Shown: one piece after another, positions 1-8,596 of the stretch | Numbering within the stretch: the first letter of the stretch is position 1 | Layout of the letters: the number at the start of each line of letters is the position of its first letter | NCBI GenBank assembly: GCA_035196065.1 | Contig: CP136575.1 | Span: forward strand, 959,001 to 1,023,000 | Direction of reading: 5' to 3' | Length of the DNA stretch: 64,000 bases | Source of the DNA: Sphingobium sp. | GTDB lineage: Bacteria > Pseudomonadota > Alphaproteobacteria > Sphingomonadales > Sphingomonadaceae | Notes under the pieces: generated by a model | Database searches by the model: none | Told to the model about the DNA's origin: nothing | The model's input: the letters and a program-made list of their open reading frames with translations, nothing else | Program-made: the position numbers and the translations under genes

Positions 1-311
1 AATTGGCGAGGGTGTTTGACCGCGCAAGAGCCTTTTCGGGGACAGTGAACGCAGGCGCGCGAAAAGCGGCACAGGGTGGCGAACGACAAAGAACGGCTAT
101 GAAAGAATAGAGCCGACTATGGACGGTGGCACTTGGCGGGGAAATACGGGCAAAATTTATGCTGTTTGCGTTGATCTTTCGCCATCATCGACAAATTTCG
201 ACACCTCTGGCGCAAAACCCAGTCGGCGGAGGGCGGAATCTTCGCCTGAGTCGGACGTTGCCGCCGAACACGAAGCGCAACCGGCAAATGTGCCGCTTCA
301 CTTCGTGCGCA
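1..311. other. Left edge, no gene called
   Basis: This is the stretch downstream of copD up to the window edge. Short open frames exist on both strands, but none has a convincing ribosome binding site, signal peptide or recognisable domain, and they overlap each other. I see no clear terminator, repeat or RNA gene here. Confidence 0.4.
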
Positions 312-1229
312 TCAGTTTGCAGGCGCGAGCGTCCCCAACCAAGCGACCAGCGCCAAGACAGCAGCACCGGCAGCGGCTTCCAGCGCGACCGAGATGCGCA
401 AGCGCTTCCACGCCCCGTCGGAGTGGTCGCTTGCCGCCGTGCGTTCCAGCGTAGGCGTCAATCTCCAACGATTGTTGGCGGCAAGGCTCAGCATTGCGGC
501 AAATAGCACGAGCTTCGCCCCCAGCAGCAGGCCGTAGGTCGATTGGAACAGCTTAGTGAAGTCCGCACCCAGAATCGCGTAGCCGTTGAACAGGCCGGTG
601 AGCAGGATGATTGCGACTGCTACCGTTCCCACCCGCGCGAATTCTGCAAGCAAACGGGCGGCAAGAGTGACCTGCGCCTCGCCTTGCGCGGGGCGCGCGA
701 GCAACAAGCAAAAGGCCGCTATTCCACCAATCCATAAAGCTGCGGCAATCATGTGCGCGATGTCGCTGATCCGGTGCGCGGCTCCAAGCGGGCCTTCCGT
801 CGCGGCGGCGTGACCGGACCACAACAGCGTCGCCAGCGCAATCGAACCACCGACCATAGCTACGACGTATCGAGGCGTTTGCGTTCGCCGCAGCAGGACG
901 AGCGCGGCGAGGGTCGCTACAAGCGCCGCCATCCGGACGAGGAATGCCGCGCCTTGTTCGGTGTTGCCAGCCATCGACACCAGCATTGGAAAGTCTAGTG
1001 CGGTTATTGCCACGCCCATCATGGCGGCGCTGGATATTGCGAAACTCGCTGCCGACAGCGGCAATGCAGCCAACGCCAGCCAAAGCAGCTTTCCGCCAAG
1101 CGGCAGGACCACGCCGTCTTCGCGTTCGGAACGGGTAAAGCTGTAGAGCGGAAAAGCCGCCAACCCGACAAGCAGCATCAGGTCCGCGTAAAGCGCGAAC
1201 CGGATCGCAACCAGCCCCCAATCGGCCAC
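312..1229 (-). CDS. copD: Copper resistance protein CopD family, inner-membrane
   Basis: The 305-residue protein is almost entirely hydrophobic, with about eight predicted membrane segments, and fits the CopD/YcnJ-type inner membrane family that works with CopC in copper handling. A histidine lies in the central membrane part (WSGHAA, about residue 138) and another in AHRISDIAHM, positions often implicated in metal passage in this family (family knowledge). It is the second gene of a leftward copCD unit, starting 3 bases after the copC stop. The short spacing implies cotranscription from the copC promoter. Identity rests on membrane pattern plus linkage to copC; the direction of copper transport is not known from sequence. 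Confidence 0.85.
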   Translation of the reverse strand: MADWGLVAIRFALYADLMLLVGLAAFPLYSFTRSEREDGVVLPLGGKLLWLALAALPLSAASFAISSAAMMGVAITALDFPMLVSMAGNTEQGAAFLVRMAALVATLAALVLLRRTQTPRYVVAMVGGSIALATLLWSGHAAATEGPLGAAHRISDIAHMIAAALWIGGIAAFCLLLARPAQGEAQVTLAARLLAEFARVGTVAVAIILLTGLFNGYAILGADFTKLFQSTYGLLLGAKLVLFAAMLSLAANNRWRLTPTLERTAASDHSDGAWKRLRISVALEAAAGAAVLALVAWLGTLAPAN

Positions 1230-1232
1230 GCC

Positions 1233-1610
1233 TTACTTGACCTTGAAGGCGAACTCGCTGCCCATCCGGTGGCTGTCCGCGCCCGCCGCCGACCATTTGA
1301 CGGTGTAGCTGCCCGGAACCAGCGCCTTTTTGAGCAGCAACGTCATCGACTTGCCGTCTTTGCCCATTTGCGAACTGTGCGCCATTTTCATCGGTGCATG
1401 ATCCTTCATGCCTGGCATTCCGGTCATGATGACTTCGGTCTTGATCGTCGGCGCGATCAGCTTTTCGCTGAACTTCAGTTCGATCCGCGCTGGTTTTGAA
1501 ACCGTTGCGTTCGCGGCTGGAGTAGAGCCAACAAGCTTCACGTGTGCGAGCGCCACGCCGGGGATGGCGACCAGCAACGCGGCGGCGAGCGGTAGGAAAT
1601 TGCGACGCAT
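1233..1610 (-). CDS. copC: Periplasmic copper-binding protein CopC
   Basis: A 125-residue secreted protein: an N-terminal signal peptide of about 23 residues (ends ALA) is followed by mature AHVKLVGSTPAANATV, the typical CopC start in which the N-terminal His is a Cu(II) ligand. A Met-rich loop (MTGMPGMKDHAPMKMAHSSQM) matches the Cu(I) site, and a late SHRMGSEF segment supplies the second His. I chose the ATG at 1610 because an AGGAGA ribosome site precedes it; an upstream in-frame start (1673) would add 21 residues before the signal peptide and would lie inside the predicted promoter. It probably passes copper to CopD. Predicted regulation is by the ECF-type promoter at 1646-1673. Confidence 0.92.
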   Translation of the reverse strand: MRRNFLPLAAALLVAIPGVALAHVKLVGSTPAANATVSKPARIELKFSEKLIAPTIKTEVIMTGMPGMKDHAPMKMAHSSQMGKDGKSMTLLLKKALVPGSYTVKWSAAGADSHRMGSEFAFKVK

Positions 1611-1645
1611 TTTTATCTCCTGAAATGCTATGTGTTTGAGTAGGA

Positions 1646-1673
1646 ATACGCAGGAGCGCCCCACACCCCTCAA
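1646..1673 (-). promoter_or_regulatory. Predicted ECF-sigma promoter for copCD
   Basis: On the minus strand TTGAGGG (1673-1667) is followed after exactly 15 bases by GCGTAT (1651-1646), 36 bases before the copC start. The same arrangement occurs in front of the sigma factor operon and copA. The element forms one arm of a perfect inverted repeat (CCCCTCAA-N5-TTGAGGGG) shared with the rightward promoter, so the two divergent promoters are back to back. Confidence 0.7.
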
Positions 1674-1678
1674 ACTTA

Positions 1679-1706
1679 TTGAGGGGGAAGCGCGCAGCCC
1701 GCGTAT
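1679..1706 (+). promoter_or_regulatory. Predicted ECF-sigma promoter for cnrYXH-like operon
   Basis: TTGAGGG (1679-1685), 15-base spacer, GCGTAT (1701-1706), with the spacing identical to the copC and copA elements. It lies 33 bases before the ATG of the anti-sigma-like gene and would give autoregulation of the sigma factor, as is usual for ECF systems. Confidence 0.7.
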
Positions 1707-1739
1707 ATAAAGTCACGAAACATTTTGCTGGATACCTAT

Positions 1740-1994
1740 ATGGACGAGACCCTCAGGAAACTTGGCGACGCACCGGTCCCGCGCGCGCTGGCGCAGATCG
1801 ACGATGCCGTGATGTCCGCCTTTACGCAGCGCCAGAGCGAGGCGCGGGCAAACTCGCGGCTGTTTTCTGCGGCGGCGGTGCTTGCCTTGGGCATCGGTTA
1901 TGCCGGTGGCAGCATCATGCCCGCGCCCGCCAGTGCAAGCGAACTTGCCCTGTCTGAAACCGCGCTAGCGCCCTCGACGCTGCTGGATTTCTGA
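1740..1994 (+). CDS. Small membrane protein, CnrY-like putative anti-sigma factor
   Basis: An 84-residue protein with a hydrophilic N-terminus (about 40 residues) and one membrane segment (about residues 42-62), followed by a short periplasmic tail. Size, topology and position as first gene of a three-gene unit with a CnrX-like sensor and an ECF sigma factor match CnrY of Cupriavidus metallidurans (about 95 residues), which sequesters CnrH at the membrane. Sequence similarity cannot be judged by eye, so the role is inferred from context. A TTG at 1725 could extend the frame by five residues, but neither start has a strong ribosome site. Its stop overlaps the next start by one base (TGATG). 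Confidence 0.65.
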   Translation: MDETLRKLGDAPVPRALAQIDDAVMSAFTQRQSEARANSRLFSAAAVLALGIGYAGGSIMPAPASASELALSETALAPSTLLDF

Positions 1995-2434
1995 TGCGGT
2001 CGTGGCGCAGACTTACGCTCATTGCCCTGATTGCCTTCGCCGCAGCGGTTGCCGGGGTTTATGTCGCTCGCACGTTCAGCGATCAGCCGCGCAAGAGCGA
2101 GAGCGAGCTTCATGCCTTTTTGCACAATGAATTAAAGCTGGACACCGCTCAGGAAGCGAAGATCGAAGCCATAGAGGCGCGCTTTGCGGTGCGCAAAAAG
2201 GCGCTCGAACTCGACATGCGCGCTGCCAATGCGCGGCTTGCCGAAGCAATCGAGGCCGAACATGGCTATGGCCCCAAGGTTACGGCGGCGGTCGATCATG
2301 TCCATCATGTGATGGGCGAAATGCAGAAATCCACGCTCGAACATCTGTTCGAGATGCGCGCCGTGATGAACCCCGATCAAGCGCGGCGCTTCGACAAGAC
2401 CGTGGTCAAGGCTTTGACCGCCGAAGCGCGGTGA
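1994..2434 (+). CDS. CnrX-like periplasmic heavy-metal sensor
   Basis: A 146-residue protein with one N-terminal membrane anchor (about residues 8-24) and a helical periplasmic domain. The pattern H40-x3-H44, E61, H117-x3-M121 reproduces, with a constant offset of two, the five metal ligands of CnrX (H42, H46, E63, H119, M123), which bind Ni(II)/Co(II). An extra HVHH cluster (about 102-105) is present. In the known system the sensor releases the sigma factor from the CnrY-type anti-sigma when metal binds. It overlaps the sigma gene by four bases (GTGA). The nearby target promoters belong to copper genes, which makes the true inducer uncertain. Confidence 0.85.
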   Translation: MRSWRRLTLIALIAFAAAVAGVYVARTFSDQPRKSESELHAFLHNELKLDTAQEAKIEAIEARFAVRKKALELDMRAANARLAEAIEAEHGYGPKVTAAVDHVHHVMGEMQKSTLEHLFEMRAVMNPDQARRFDKTVVKALTAEAR

Positions 2435-2994
2435 GTCTCGATCTAAGTCAGTGTAGTGATGGCGAGCTGGCGGCGCTTGCGCTTGGCGGACAGGAGCGGG
2501 CGTATCGGGAGTTTTTGCGGCGTTATCGTGAGCCTGTCTATCGGCTGGTGCGAAACACCATCCGCGATGGCGATGAAGCGCTCGATGTGACGCAAGAGAC
2601 GTTTGTGGCGGCCTTCGCGGCGCTGAAACGCTACGATCCGGAGCGCCCGTTCAAAGTCTGGATCGCCCGCATCGCGCTCAACAAATGCCGCGATTGGGGC
2701 AGGCGTCGTGCAGTGCGGTCTTTCTTCACTCGCGCCGCGCCGATTGATGATGCCTTCGATCTCGCCAGCGACGCCGCCTCCCCCGAAACCGAAGCCAGCG
2801 ACCGCGCTGAACTAAAGCGGGTGAGCGCGGGAATCGCCAAACTGCCCGCCCGCCTGCGCGAAGTCCTGATCCTGCGCGCAATCGAAGACATGGCCCAAGC
2901 CGAAGCCGCCGAAGCTTTGGGCGTGACCGAGAAGGCGGTCGAGACACGGCTGTATCGCGCGCGGGGGAGGTTGGCGGAGTTGCTTGGGGGTTGA
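2431..2994 (+). CDS. ECF-family RNA polymerase sigma factor, CnrH-like
   Basis: The 187-residue protein has a sigma-70 region 2 (about residues 25-95, with DVTQETFVAAFAAL and the FKVWIARIALNKCRD promoter-melting segment) and a region 4 HTH (about 130-185, LPARLREVLILRA and EAAEALGVTEKAVETRLYRAR). It begins with GTG inside the last codons of the sensor gene, so translation is coupled. With the CnrY- and CnrX-like partners it forms a metal-responsive sigma/anti-sigma system. The shared promoter element upstream of copC, this operon and copA is the likely binding sequence (inference). Confidence 0.93.
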   Translation: MSLDLSQCSDGELAALALGGQERAYREFLRRYREPVYRLVRNTIRDGDEALDVTQETFVAAFAALKRYDPERPFKVWIARIALNKCRDWGRRRAVRSFFTRAAPIDDAFDLASDAASPETEASDRAELKRVSAGIAKLPARLREVLILRAIEDMAQAEAAEALGVTEKAVETRLYRARGRLAELLGG

Positions 2995-3150
2995 GGGAGT
3001 GCGGTGAGTGTGTGCTACCTGCGGCTGCTAAGTTGGGGAGTCCTGACATGCGGGTTTTGTCGCATCCAGCAGAAAAGCGGACATTAAATGCCAGCGATTC
3101 TTGTCGACCTCCTTATTTTTTAAGCGCGTAAGACCTATCTGAAATCAACT

Positions 3151-4821
3151 ATGAAGATCGGCCGCAATAAGCCCTGCCCATGCGGCAGTGGGAAAAAATA
3201 CAAGCGCTGTCACGGGCAATACGGCCTGTTGCCTTTTGGCGGTGCGGGGTTTGCTGATGCAATTCAGCATTCGCGGGAAAAAATGGTAGCACAAAGACGC
3301 GTTCAAGAGGCGCAGCAGGGACGCGGGAAACCAATCATTTCGGCCAAGGTCAAGGAGCATCAAATCGTTGCCGTCGGAAATCAGCTCCTTTCCTCGACGA
3401 CTTGGAAGACCTTTATAGATTTCCTAGGCGACTACATTCGCACGAAGATGGGTCCAGAGTGGGGCAACGCGGAACTCGCAAAACCGCTGGAGGAACGGCA
3501 CACAATCTTGCAGTGGTATGATGCTGTATGTCGGCTGCAGAAAGAGTCGATCAAAGCCCCTGGTCAGCCTGCCAGCATGGAAGTTGTTGGCGTGCTGGCC
3601 TGTTATTATGGGTTGGCATACGCCCTCTACCTTATTGAACATAACGTAGAACTCCAAAATCGGATGATCTTACGGTTGAAGGATCGGTCGAATTTTCAAG
3701 GCGCATATTACGAACTTCTGGTTGCACGCGTATTGATTACGGCAGGGTTCGAACTGACACTTGAAGACGAATCTGATCGGCATTCTAAGCACTGCGAATT
3801 CGCGGCTGTTTCGAAGGAGACTGGCAAAAAATTCTGGATCGAAGCGAAAATGCGGTCCGTGGCCGGGTTGCTCGGCAAGAACAGCACCGATGGTGTCAAT
3901 TCAGAGACTGCCAAAAAGCCGACCTCCGAACTCGTCAAGCACCTAAATGCCGCATTTAAGAAGCCAGCAAACGATCAGCGGATGATATTCATCGATCTAA
4001 ACGCAGATATGTCGGTGGATGCCAGCGACGAGAACCGACCGGCGTTGGTTAATGCGGTCAATCAGCGACTGCTCAAATACGAGAACGAGTCGCTACAAGC
4101 CGATAAGGCCGCCTATGTCTTCGTGACAAACATGACATTCCACCGGGATTTGCTCGGCGCAGCGCAGATGCTGTCGATTCCGTCTGGAATGGGTATCTCT
4201 GATTTCAACCGCCCGGGGCATATGAAGCTTTCCGAAATCTATAAGCGCGACAAAAAGCACGCGGACGCAATTCAGGTGTGTGATAGTCTGTCTAAGCTGC
4301 TCAGTTTCCCGACCACATTTGATGGCTCCATGGCCGCCACTGCGCTCTTTGGCGAACTTACTCCGGTTCAGATTGGCGAAAAATACAAGTTTGAAGGCGC
4401 CGGCGAAGACGGCAGCGACATCATCGGTACCGTAACAGATGCAGTCGTTCTTGAAGCGGAGAAGGAAATCGCAGTTGCGATTCAAACCGATGGCGACAAA
4501 GCATACCTCTTAAAGGAGAAAATGACTGACACCCAACTATCCGACTTCAAGGCCCATCCAGATGCTTATTTTGGAAAATTGAAATACGTCCCGAAGAGTA
4601 TCAAGACGCCCTATGATCTGTTTCTGTTTTTCGTCGAAGGGCAGCAGAAGATGGAGCGTACAAAATTGATTGAGCACCTGCATATGAACGATGTTCAAGC
4701 TGAAGGCTCATCAGACGAGGACCTGCTGTTAGAGCTTTGTGAACGGCAGGTCTCGGGAAGTGGTATGTTCAAGGTCGTCGATGGTGTTCTAACGAGCGAA
4801 CCTAATCCCCAAGCAAATTAG
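3151..4821 (+). CDS. SEC-C zinc-finger protein with putative PD-(D/E)XK nuclease core
   Basis: A 556-residue protein with an N-terminal SEC-C motif (C9, C11, C20, H21; spacing C-x-C-x8-C-H), as in the SecA tail and many stand-alone proteins. The middle has a pattern of a PD-(D/E)XK nuclease: E188 in a helix ([11 protein letters not shown]), E216 after a short strand (CEFAA), then E231-A-K233 (FWIEAKMR). The C-terminal half is not recognised. The gene is visibly AT-richer than both neighbours and separates the sigma operon from copA, which suggests a later insertion. No partner gene is adjacent. A nuclease or defence role is inference; I do not know a named family for the full-length protein. 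Confidence 0.6.
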   Translation: MKIGRNKPCPCGSGKKYKRCHGQYGLLPFGGAGFADAIQHSREKMVAQRRVQEAQQGRGKPIISAKVKEHQIVAVGNQLLSSTTWKTFIDFLGDYIRTKMGPEWGNAELAKPLEERHTILQWYDAVCRLQKESIKAPGQPASMEVVGVLACYYGLAYALYLIEHNVELQNRMILRLKDRSNFQGAYYELLVARVLITAGFELTLEDESDRHSKHCEFAAVSKETGKKFWIEAKMRSVAGLLGKNSTDGVNSETAKKPTSELVKHLNAAFKKPANDQRMIFIDLNADMSVDASDENRPALVNAVNQRLLKYENESLQADKAAYVFVTNMTFHRDLLGAAQMLSIPSGMGISDFNRPGHMKLSEIYKRDKKHADAIQVCDSLSKLLSFPTTFDGSMAATALFGELTPVQIGEKYKFEGAGEDGSDIIGTVTDAVVLEAEKEIAVAIQTDGDKAYLLKEKMTDTQLSDFKAHPDAYFGKLKYVPKSIKTPYDLFLFFVEGQQKMERTKLIEHLHMNDVQAEGSSDEDLLLELCERQVSGSGMFKVVDGVLTSEPNPQAN

Positions 4822-4923
4822 AGAATCTATGCCGTGAACGAACGGCAGCTCCTAGCGGCGGGAACTTTGTAGATAATCGTCCGAAATCTTGTCGCTAGCC
4901 GCCTGCGCCCCCCAAAAAACACA

Positions 4924-4951
4924 TTGAGGGATAACGCCGACTCCCGCGTAT
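4924..4951 (+). promoter_or_regulatory. Predicted ECF-sigma promoter for copA operon
   Basis: Third copy of TTGAGGG-N15-GCGTAT (4924-4930 and 4946-4951). GCGTAT ends only 8 bases before the copA ATG at 4960, so the transcript should be leaderless or nearly so. No ribosome binding site could fit between start of transcription and the ATG. Confidence 0.7.
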
Positions 4952-4959
4952 AAGGCTGC

Positions 4960-6792
4960 ATGACCACAACAACATTAAACCGTCGCGCGCTTATCAGGGG
5001 TGGGGCGACGCTGGGTGGCGGGGTTGCGCTCGCATCGTTTTTCCCCGCTTGGGCGCAGCCAGTTTCGGCTGGCATCGTCGCGCCTTTGCCGGTCGTTTCG
5101 GGCAATGACATCAGCTTGCGGATCGCGCGGCAGACGATGCGGATTGACGGCAAGCTTAGCAAAGCCATCGGGATAAACGGCACCGTTCCGGGTCCGCTGG
5201 TTCGGCTGAAACAGGGGCAGACCGCGCGGCTCAGCGTGCGCAACGATCTTGACGTGGACAGCTCTATCCATTGGCACGGGCTGTTGCTGCCGTTCCAGAT
5301 GGACGGCGTGCCGGGGGTCAGCTTTCCCGGCATCAAGCCGCGCTCGACTTTTGTCTATGAGTTTCCGGTCATCCAGTCGGGGACTTATTGGTATCACAGC
5401 CATTCGGGCTTGCAGGAGCAGCTTGGCCATTACGGGCCTATCGTGGTCGATCCCGAAGGCGTGGACCCCATTGGCTATGACCGCGAGCATGTCATCGTGC
5501 TGTCCGACCATAGCCCGCTTTCGCCCGAAGCGATCTTTCGCAAGATGAAGGTCAACCCCGGCCATTTCAACATGCAGCGTCAGACGCTGGGCGGGTTGCT
5601 CGCTGGCAAGGACCAGTCGGCAAAGGAAAGGCTCGAATGGGGCAAGATGCGGATGGACCCGACCGACATCGCCGATGCGAACGGCTCCACCTACGATTTT
5701 CTGGTCAATGGTTATGGTCCGAAGGACAACTGGACGGCGCTTTTCACGCCGGGCGAGCGGGTGCGGCTGAGGATTATCAATGCGTCGGCGATGACCATTT
5801 TCAACGTCCGCATTCCCGGCCTGCGGCTGACCGTCGTTCAGGCCGATGGCCTCAATGTCCGTCCGGTCGAAGTTGATGAATTCCAGATCGCGGTCGCCGA
5901 GACTTACGACGTGATCGTGACTCCGACCGAGGATCGCGCCTTCACGCTCGTTGCCGAAGCCAATGACCGCTCAGGAATGGGCCGCGCGACACTCGCCCCG
6001 CGAGCCGGGATGGCCGCCGAAGTGCCGCCTTTGCGCGAACGCCCGCTTGCCACAATGAAAGACATGGGCATGGGCGACATGGATATGTCGGGCGGCGCGA
6101 TGGGTGCGTCCGCCGCTGCCGATTGCCCGCCCGAACATGCCAAGATGGGCCATTGCACCCCCGCTCCTGACTCCGCCGCCGCCGCGCCCGCTGCGGTCGA
6201 TCACAGCGCGATGGGGCATGGCAGCGGCGGCATGGACCACAGCATGCGCGACTTTAGCGTCGCGCCGCAGGTCAAGCGCGACCCGAGCGTCCAGACGATT
6301 TCGCCAATGCCGGTGGACCGAATGGGCGAACCCGGCCAAGGACTCGATAATGTGCCGCACAAGGTGCTGACGTATCACGATCTTGTGGCGCTCGACCGCA
6401 ACCCCGACGTCCGCGCGCCCGACCGCTCGCTCGATATCCATCTGACCGGCAATATGGAGCGGTTCATGTGGTCGTTCGACGGCATGAAGATGTCCGATCA
6501 TCACGAGCCGATCCCGTTCCTCGAAGGCGAGCGTGTTCGCATCAACCTCATCAACGATTCGATGATGAGCCATCCGATCCACCTGCACGGCCATTTCTTC
6601 GAGCTGGTCACCGGCAAGGGCGATCATGCGCCGCGCAAGCATACCGTGCTGGTCCAGCCCGGCGGCACGGCGTCGTTCGATTTTACCGCCGACGCGCTCG
6701 GCGACTGGGCGTTCCACTGCCACATGCTCTATCACATGCACGCCGGGATGATGCGCGTCGTCAGCGTGCGCCCGCGCGGAGAAGCGGCATGA
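4960..6792 (+). CDS. copA: Periplasmic multicopper oxidase CopA
   Basis: A 610-residue multicopper oxidase with a twin-arginine signal (NRRALIRGG, about residues 6-14) for folded export. Copper-site motifs are present in order: HWHG (about 104-107), HSH (about 147-149), then HPIHLHGH (about 540-547) and HCHMLYHMHAGM (about 586-597) near the end. A Met-rich linker (about 365-430) contains MKDMGMGDMDMSGG and the motif DCPPEHAKMGHCT also seen in CopB. It likely oxidises Cu(I) in the periplasm. The start overlaps the window of a predicted promoter, giving a leaderless transcript. The stop overlaps copB (ATGA). Confidence 0.95.
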   Translation: MTTTTLNRRALIRGGATLGGGVALASFFPAWAQPVSAGIVAPLPVVSGNDISLRIARQTMRIDGKLSKAIGINGTVPGPLVRLKQGQTARLSVRNDLDVDSSIHWHGLLLPFQMDGVPGVSFPGIKPRSTFVYEFPVIQSGTYWYHSHSGLQEQLGHYGPIVVDPEGVDPIGYDREHVIVLSDHSPLSPEAIFRKMKVNPGHFNMQRQTLGGLLAGKDQSAKERLEWGKMRMDPTDIADANGSTYDFLVNGYGPKDNWTALFTPGERVRLRIINASAMTIFNVRIPGLRLTVVQADGLNVRPVEVDEFQIAVAETYDVIVTPTEDRAFTLVAEANDRSGMGRATLAPRAGMAAEVPPLRERPLATMKDMGMGDMDMSGGAMGASAAADCPPEHAKMGHCTPAPDSAAAAPAAVDHSAMGHGSGGMDHSMRDFSVAPQVKRDPSVQTISPMPVDRMGEPGQGLDNVPHKVLTYHDLVALDRNPDVRAPDRSLDIHLTGNMERFMWSFDGMKMSDHHEPIPFLEGERVRINLINDSMMSHPIHLHGHFFELVTGKGDHAPRKHTVLVQPGGTASFDFTADALGDWAFHCHMLYHMHAGMMRVVSVRPRGEAA

Positions 6793-7877
6793 CCCGCACC
6801 GCATTGTTGCTGGCGAGCGCCGCCGTGCTGAGCTTTGCGACACCTGCCTTTGCACAGTCGATGCAGGGCATGGACCATTCGAAATTGCCCGGAATGGCAA
6901 AACCCGAAAAGCCAGCGCCGCCTACGAGTGCGCCGCCGCCTTCGGATTGCACGCCGGAACATGCCCAAATGGGTCACTGCACAATGCAAGCCGATAAGCC
7001 GGTCGCAGCCTCGCCGCCACCCGAAGCCGTCGTCGATCCCGACTGCCCACCCGAACACGCCAAAATGGGGCATTGCACACCGAAGGCTGCGGCTGATCCC
7101 GTCGCCGAAATGTCAAAGACCGGCACCGACCTGCCACCGGGCGACGCACCGGCTCCCGCACCGCCCGACGACTGGTATGCCGACCGCATTTTTCCCGCAG
7201 GCGAAATGGAACACGCGCGGCACGAGATGATGAAGGAGAACGGCGCGCAGACGACGGCCTTCCTTAGCTTCAACCTTGCCGAGTATCAGGTTCGCAAGGG
7301 CCGCGACGGTTTCCGCTGGGACGGCGAAGGCTGGTATGGCGGTGACATCAACAAGATAACGGTGAAAAGCGAAGGCGAAGGCGCATTTGGCGAAGGCGTC
7401 GAGGATGCCGAAATCCAGCTGCTCTACAGCCGCGCCATCGACCCCTATTTCAACTTGCAGGCAGGTATCCGGCAGGATCTGGGTCCGGGGCCAAAGCGCA
7501 CACATGCGGCGGTCGGCTTTGAGGGATTGGCCCCTTACTGGTTTGAGGTTGAGGGGGCGCTGTTTGTGTCGAACAAGGGCGATGTGCTGGGACGGCTCGA
7601 AGGCTATTACGATCAGCGGATTACGCAGCGGCTGATCCTTCAGCCGCGCGCAGAGTTCAATTTCGCGCTTCAGGATGTTTCGGAGAGCGCAATCGGCTCA
7701 GGACTTTCCGATGTCGAATTGGGGCTTCGATTGCGCTATGAGATCGTCAAGGAGTTCGCGCCCTATATCGGCGTCGAATGGGCCAAGAAAACAGGGGACA
7801 CGGCGCGCTTCGCCCGCGCCGCAGGGGAGGATACAGATGTGACGAGTTTTGTCGCCGGAATCCGTTTCTGGTTTTGA
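6789..7877 (+). CDS. copB: Outer-membrane copper resistance protein CopB
   Basis: A 362-residue protein with a signal peptide (about 22 residues, ending AFA), a Met/His/Cys-rich region (about 25-125) and a C-terminal beta-barrel-like domain of the CopB family (from about residue 130, ending in the aromatic IRFWF typical of outer membrane proteins). Two copies of D-C-x-P-E-H-A-x-M-G-H-C-T lie in the metal-rich part, the same motif as in CopA. I set the start at 6789, overlapping the copA stop by four bases (ATGA); an open frame runs further upstream but lies inside copA. It probably binds or restricts copper at the outer membrane. Confidence 0.93.
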   Translation: MTRTALLLASAAVLSFATPAFAQSMQGMDHSKLPGMAKPEKPAPPTSAPPPSDCTPEHAQMGHCTMQADKPVAASPPPEAVVDPDCPPEHAKMGHCTPKAAADPVAEMSKTGTDLPPGDAPAPAPPDDWYADRIFPAGEMEHARHEMMKENGAQTTAFLSFNLAEYQVRKGRDGFRWDGEGWYGGDINKITVKSEGEGAFGEGVEDAEIQLLYSRAIDPYFNLQAGIRQDLGPGPKRTHAAVGFEGLAPYWFEVEGALFVSNKGDVLGRLEGYYDQRITQRLILQPRAEFNFALQDVSESAIGSGLSDVELGLRLRYEIVKEFAPYIGVEWAKKTGDTARFARAAGEDTDVTSFVAGIRFWF

Positions 7878-8596
7878 TGGGAAGCCGCACGCGTCTGCAT
7901 CTTGCCGCGAGCCGCGTCCACAAATGGCTGGCGCTGATTATTGGCGCGCAATTGCTGATCTGGTTCACCAGCGGCGTCATCATGAGCTTCTTGCCTATCG
8001 ACAAGGTGCGCGGCGAGCATCTGGTTGACCGCGAAACCGTCGTCGCTGTCCCTGCCGGAATTGCTCTGGCACCGCCACAGCGGATTATCGCGCAGGCTGG
8101 CGCTCCGGTTGAAGCGATGACCTTGCACATGCTCGGCAACAAACCCGTAGCCGAAGTGACGACGGCGAAGGGAATTAGGCTTTTCGACGCGGCGAGCGGC
8201 GACAGGCTGCCGCCGGTTGACGCTGCGACCGCCACCAGAATCGCGAAGGCAGCTTGGAAATCGGGAGAAAAGCCCAAATCGACAGTGAGTCTCGTTACCA
8301 AAGAAAGCCCCGAATACCGCGCCGCGCTTCCAGCATGGCGCGTGGCCTTTGCCGACCCCGATCATACGAGCGTGTTCGTTGCGCGCGACACCGGGCAGAT
8401 CGCTGCCGTTCGCACCGGCACATGGCGGCTCTATGATTTCTTCTGGAGCCTCCACATCATGGACTGGAAGAACCACGAGAATTTCAACACATGGTGGCTG
8501 CTCGCTTTTGCAATCGGCGGATTGCTTTTAGGTTTGGCCGGGACCGCGCTTCTTGTGATGCGTTGGCCGATCCGCCGAAGACGGCGCACGGCATGA
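7877..8596 (+). CDS. PepSY-domain membrane protein
   Basis: The 239-residue protein has an N-terminal membrane segment (about residues 13-35, HKWLALIIGAQLLIWFTSG), a periplasmic PepSY-like portion (about 40-190) and a C-terminal membrane segment (about 205-230) with an HxxxxW pattern (SLHIMDWKNHENFNTWW). This layout is typical of PepSY-associated membrane proteins that accompany copper or iron genes. The ATG overlaps the copB stop by one base (TGATG) and the stop overlaps the next gene (ATGA), so it is part of the copper operon. The exact role is unknown; electron transfer has been suggested for relatives. Confidence 0.75.
   Translation: MGSRTRLHLAASRVHKWLALIIGAQLLIWFTSGVIMSFLPIDKVRGEHLVDRETVVAVPAGIALAPPQRIIAQAGAPVEAMTLHMLGNKPVAEVTTAKGIRLFDAASGDRLPPVDAATATRIAKAAWKSGEKPKSTVSLVTKESPEYRAALPAWRVAFADPDHTSVFVARDTGQIAAVRTGTWRLYDFFWSLHIMDWKNHENFNTWWLLAFAIGGLLLGLAGTALLVMRWPIRRRRRTA

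Noticed and set aside
553-1716. 387-codon minus-strand frame over copCD
   Set aside because: Arg-rich shadow in another frame of copC and copD, both of which have clear family features.
3093-4895. Similar short sequences (TTCTTGTCG and ATCTTGTCG) flanking the SEC-C gene, as a possible insertion duplication
   Set aside because: The match is only about nine bases, imperfect and not at the gene edges; a chance match is likely.
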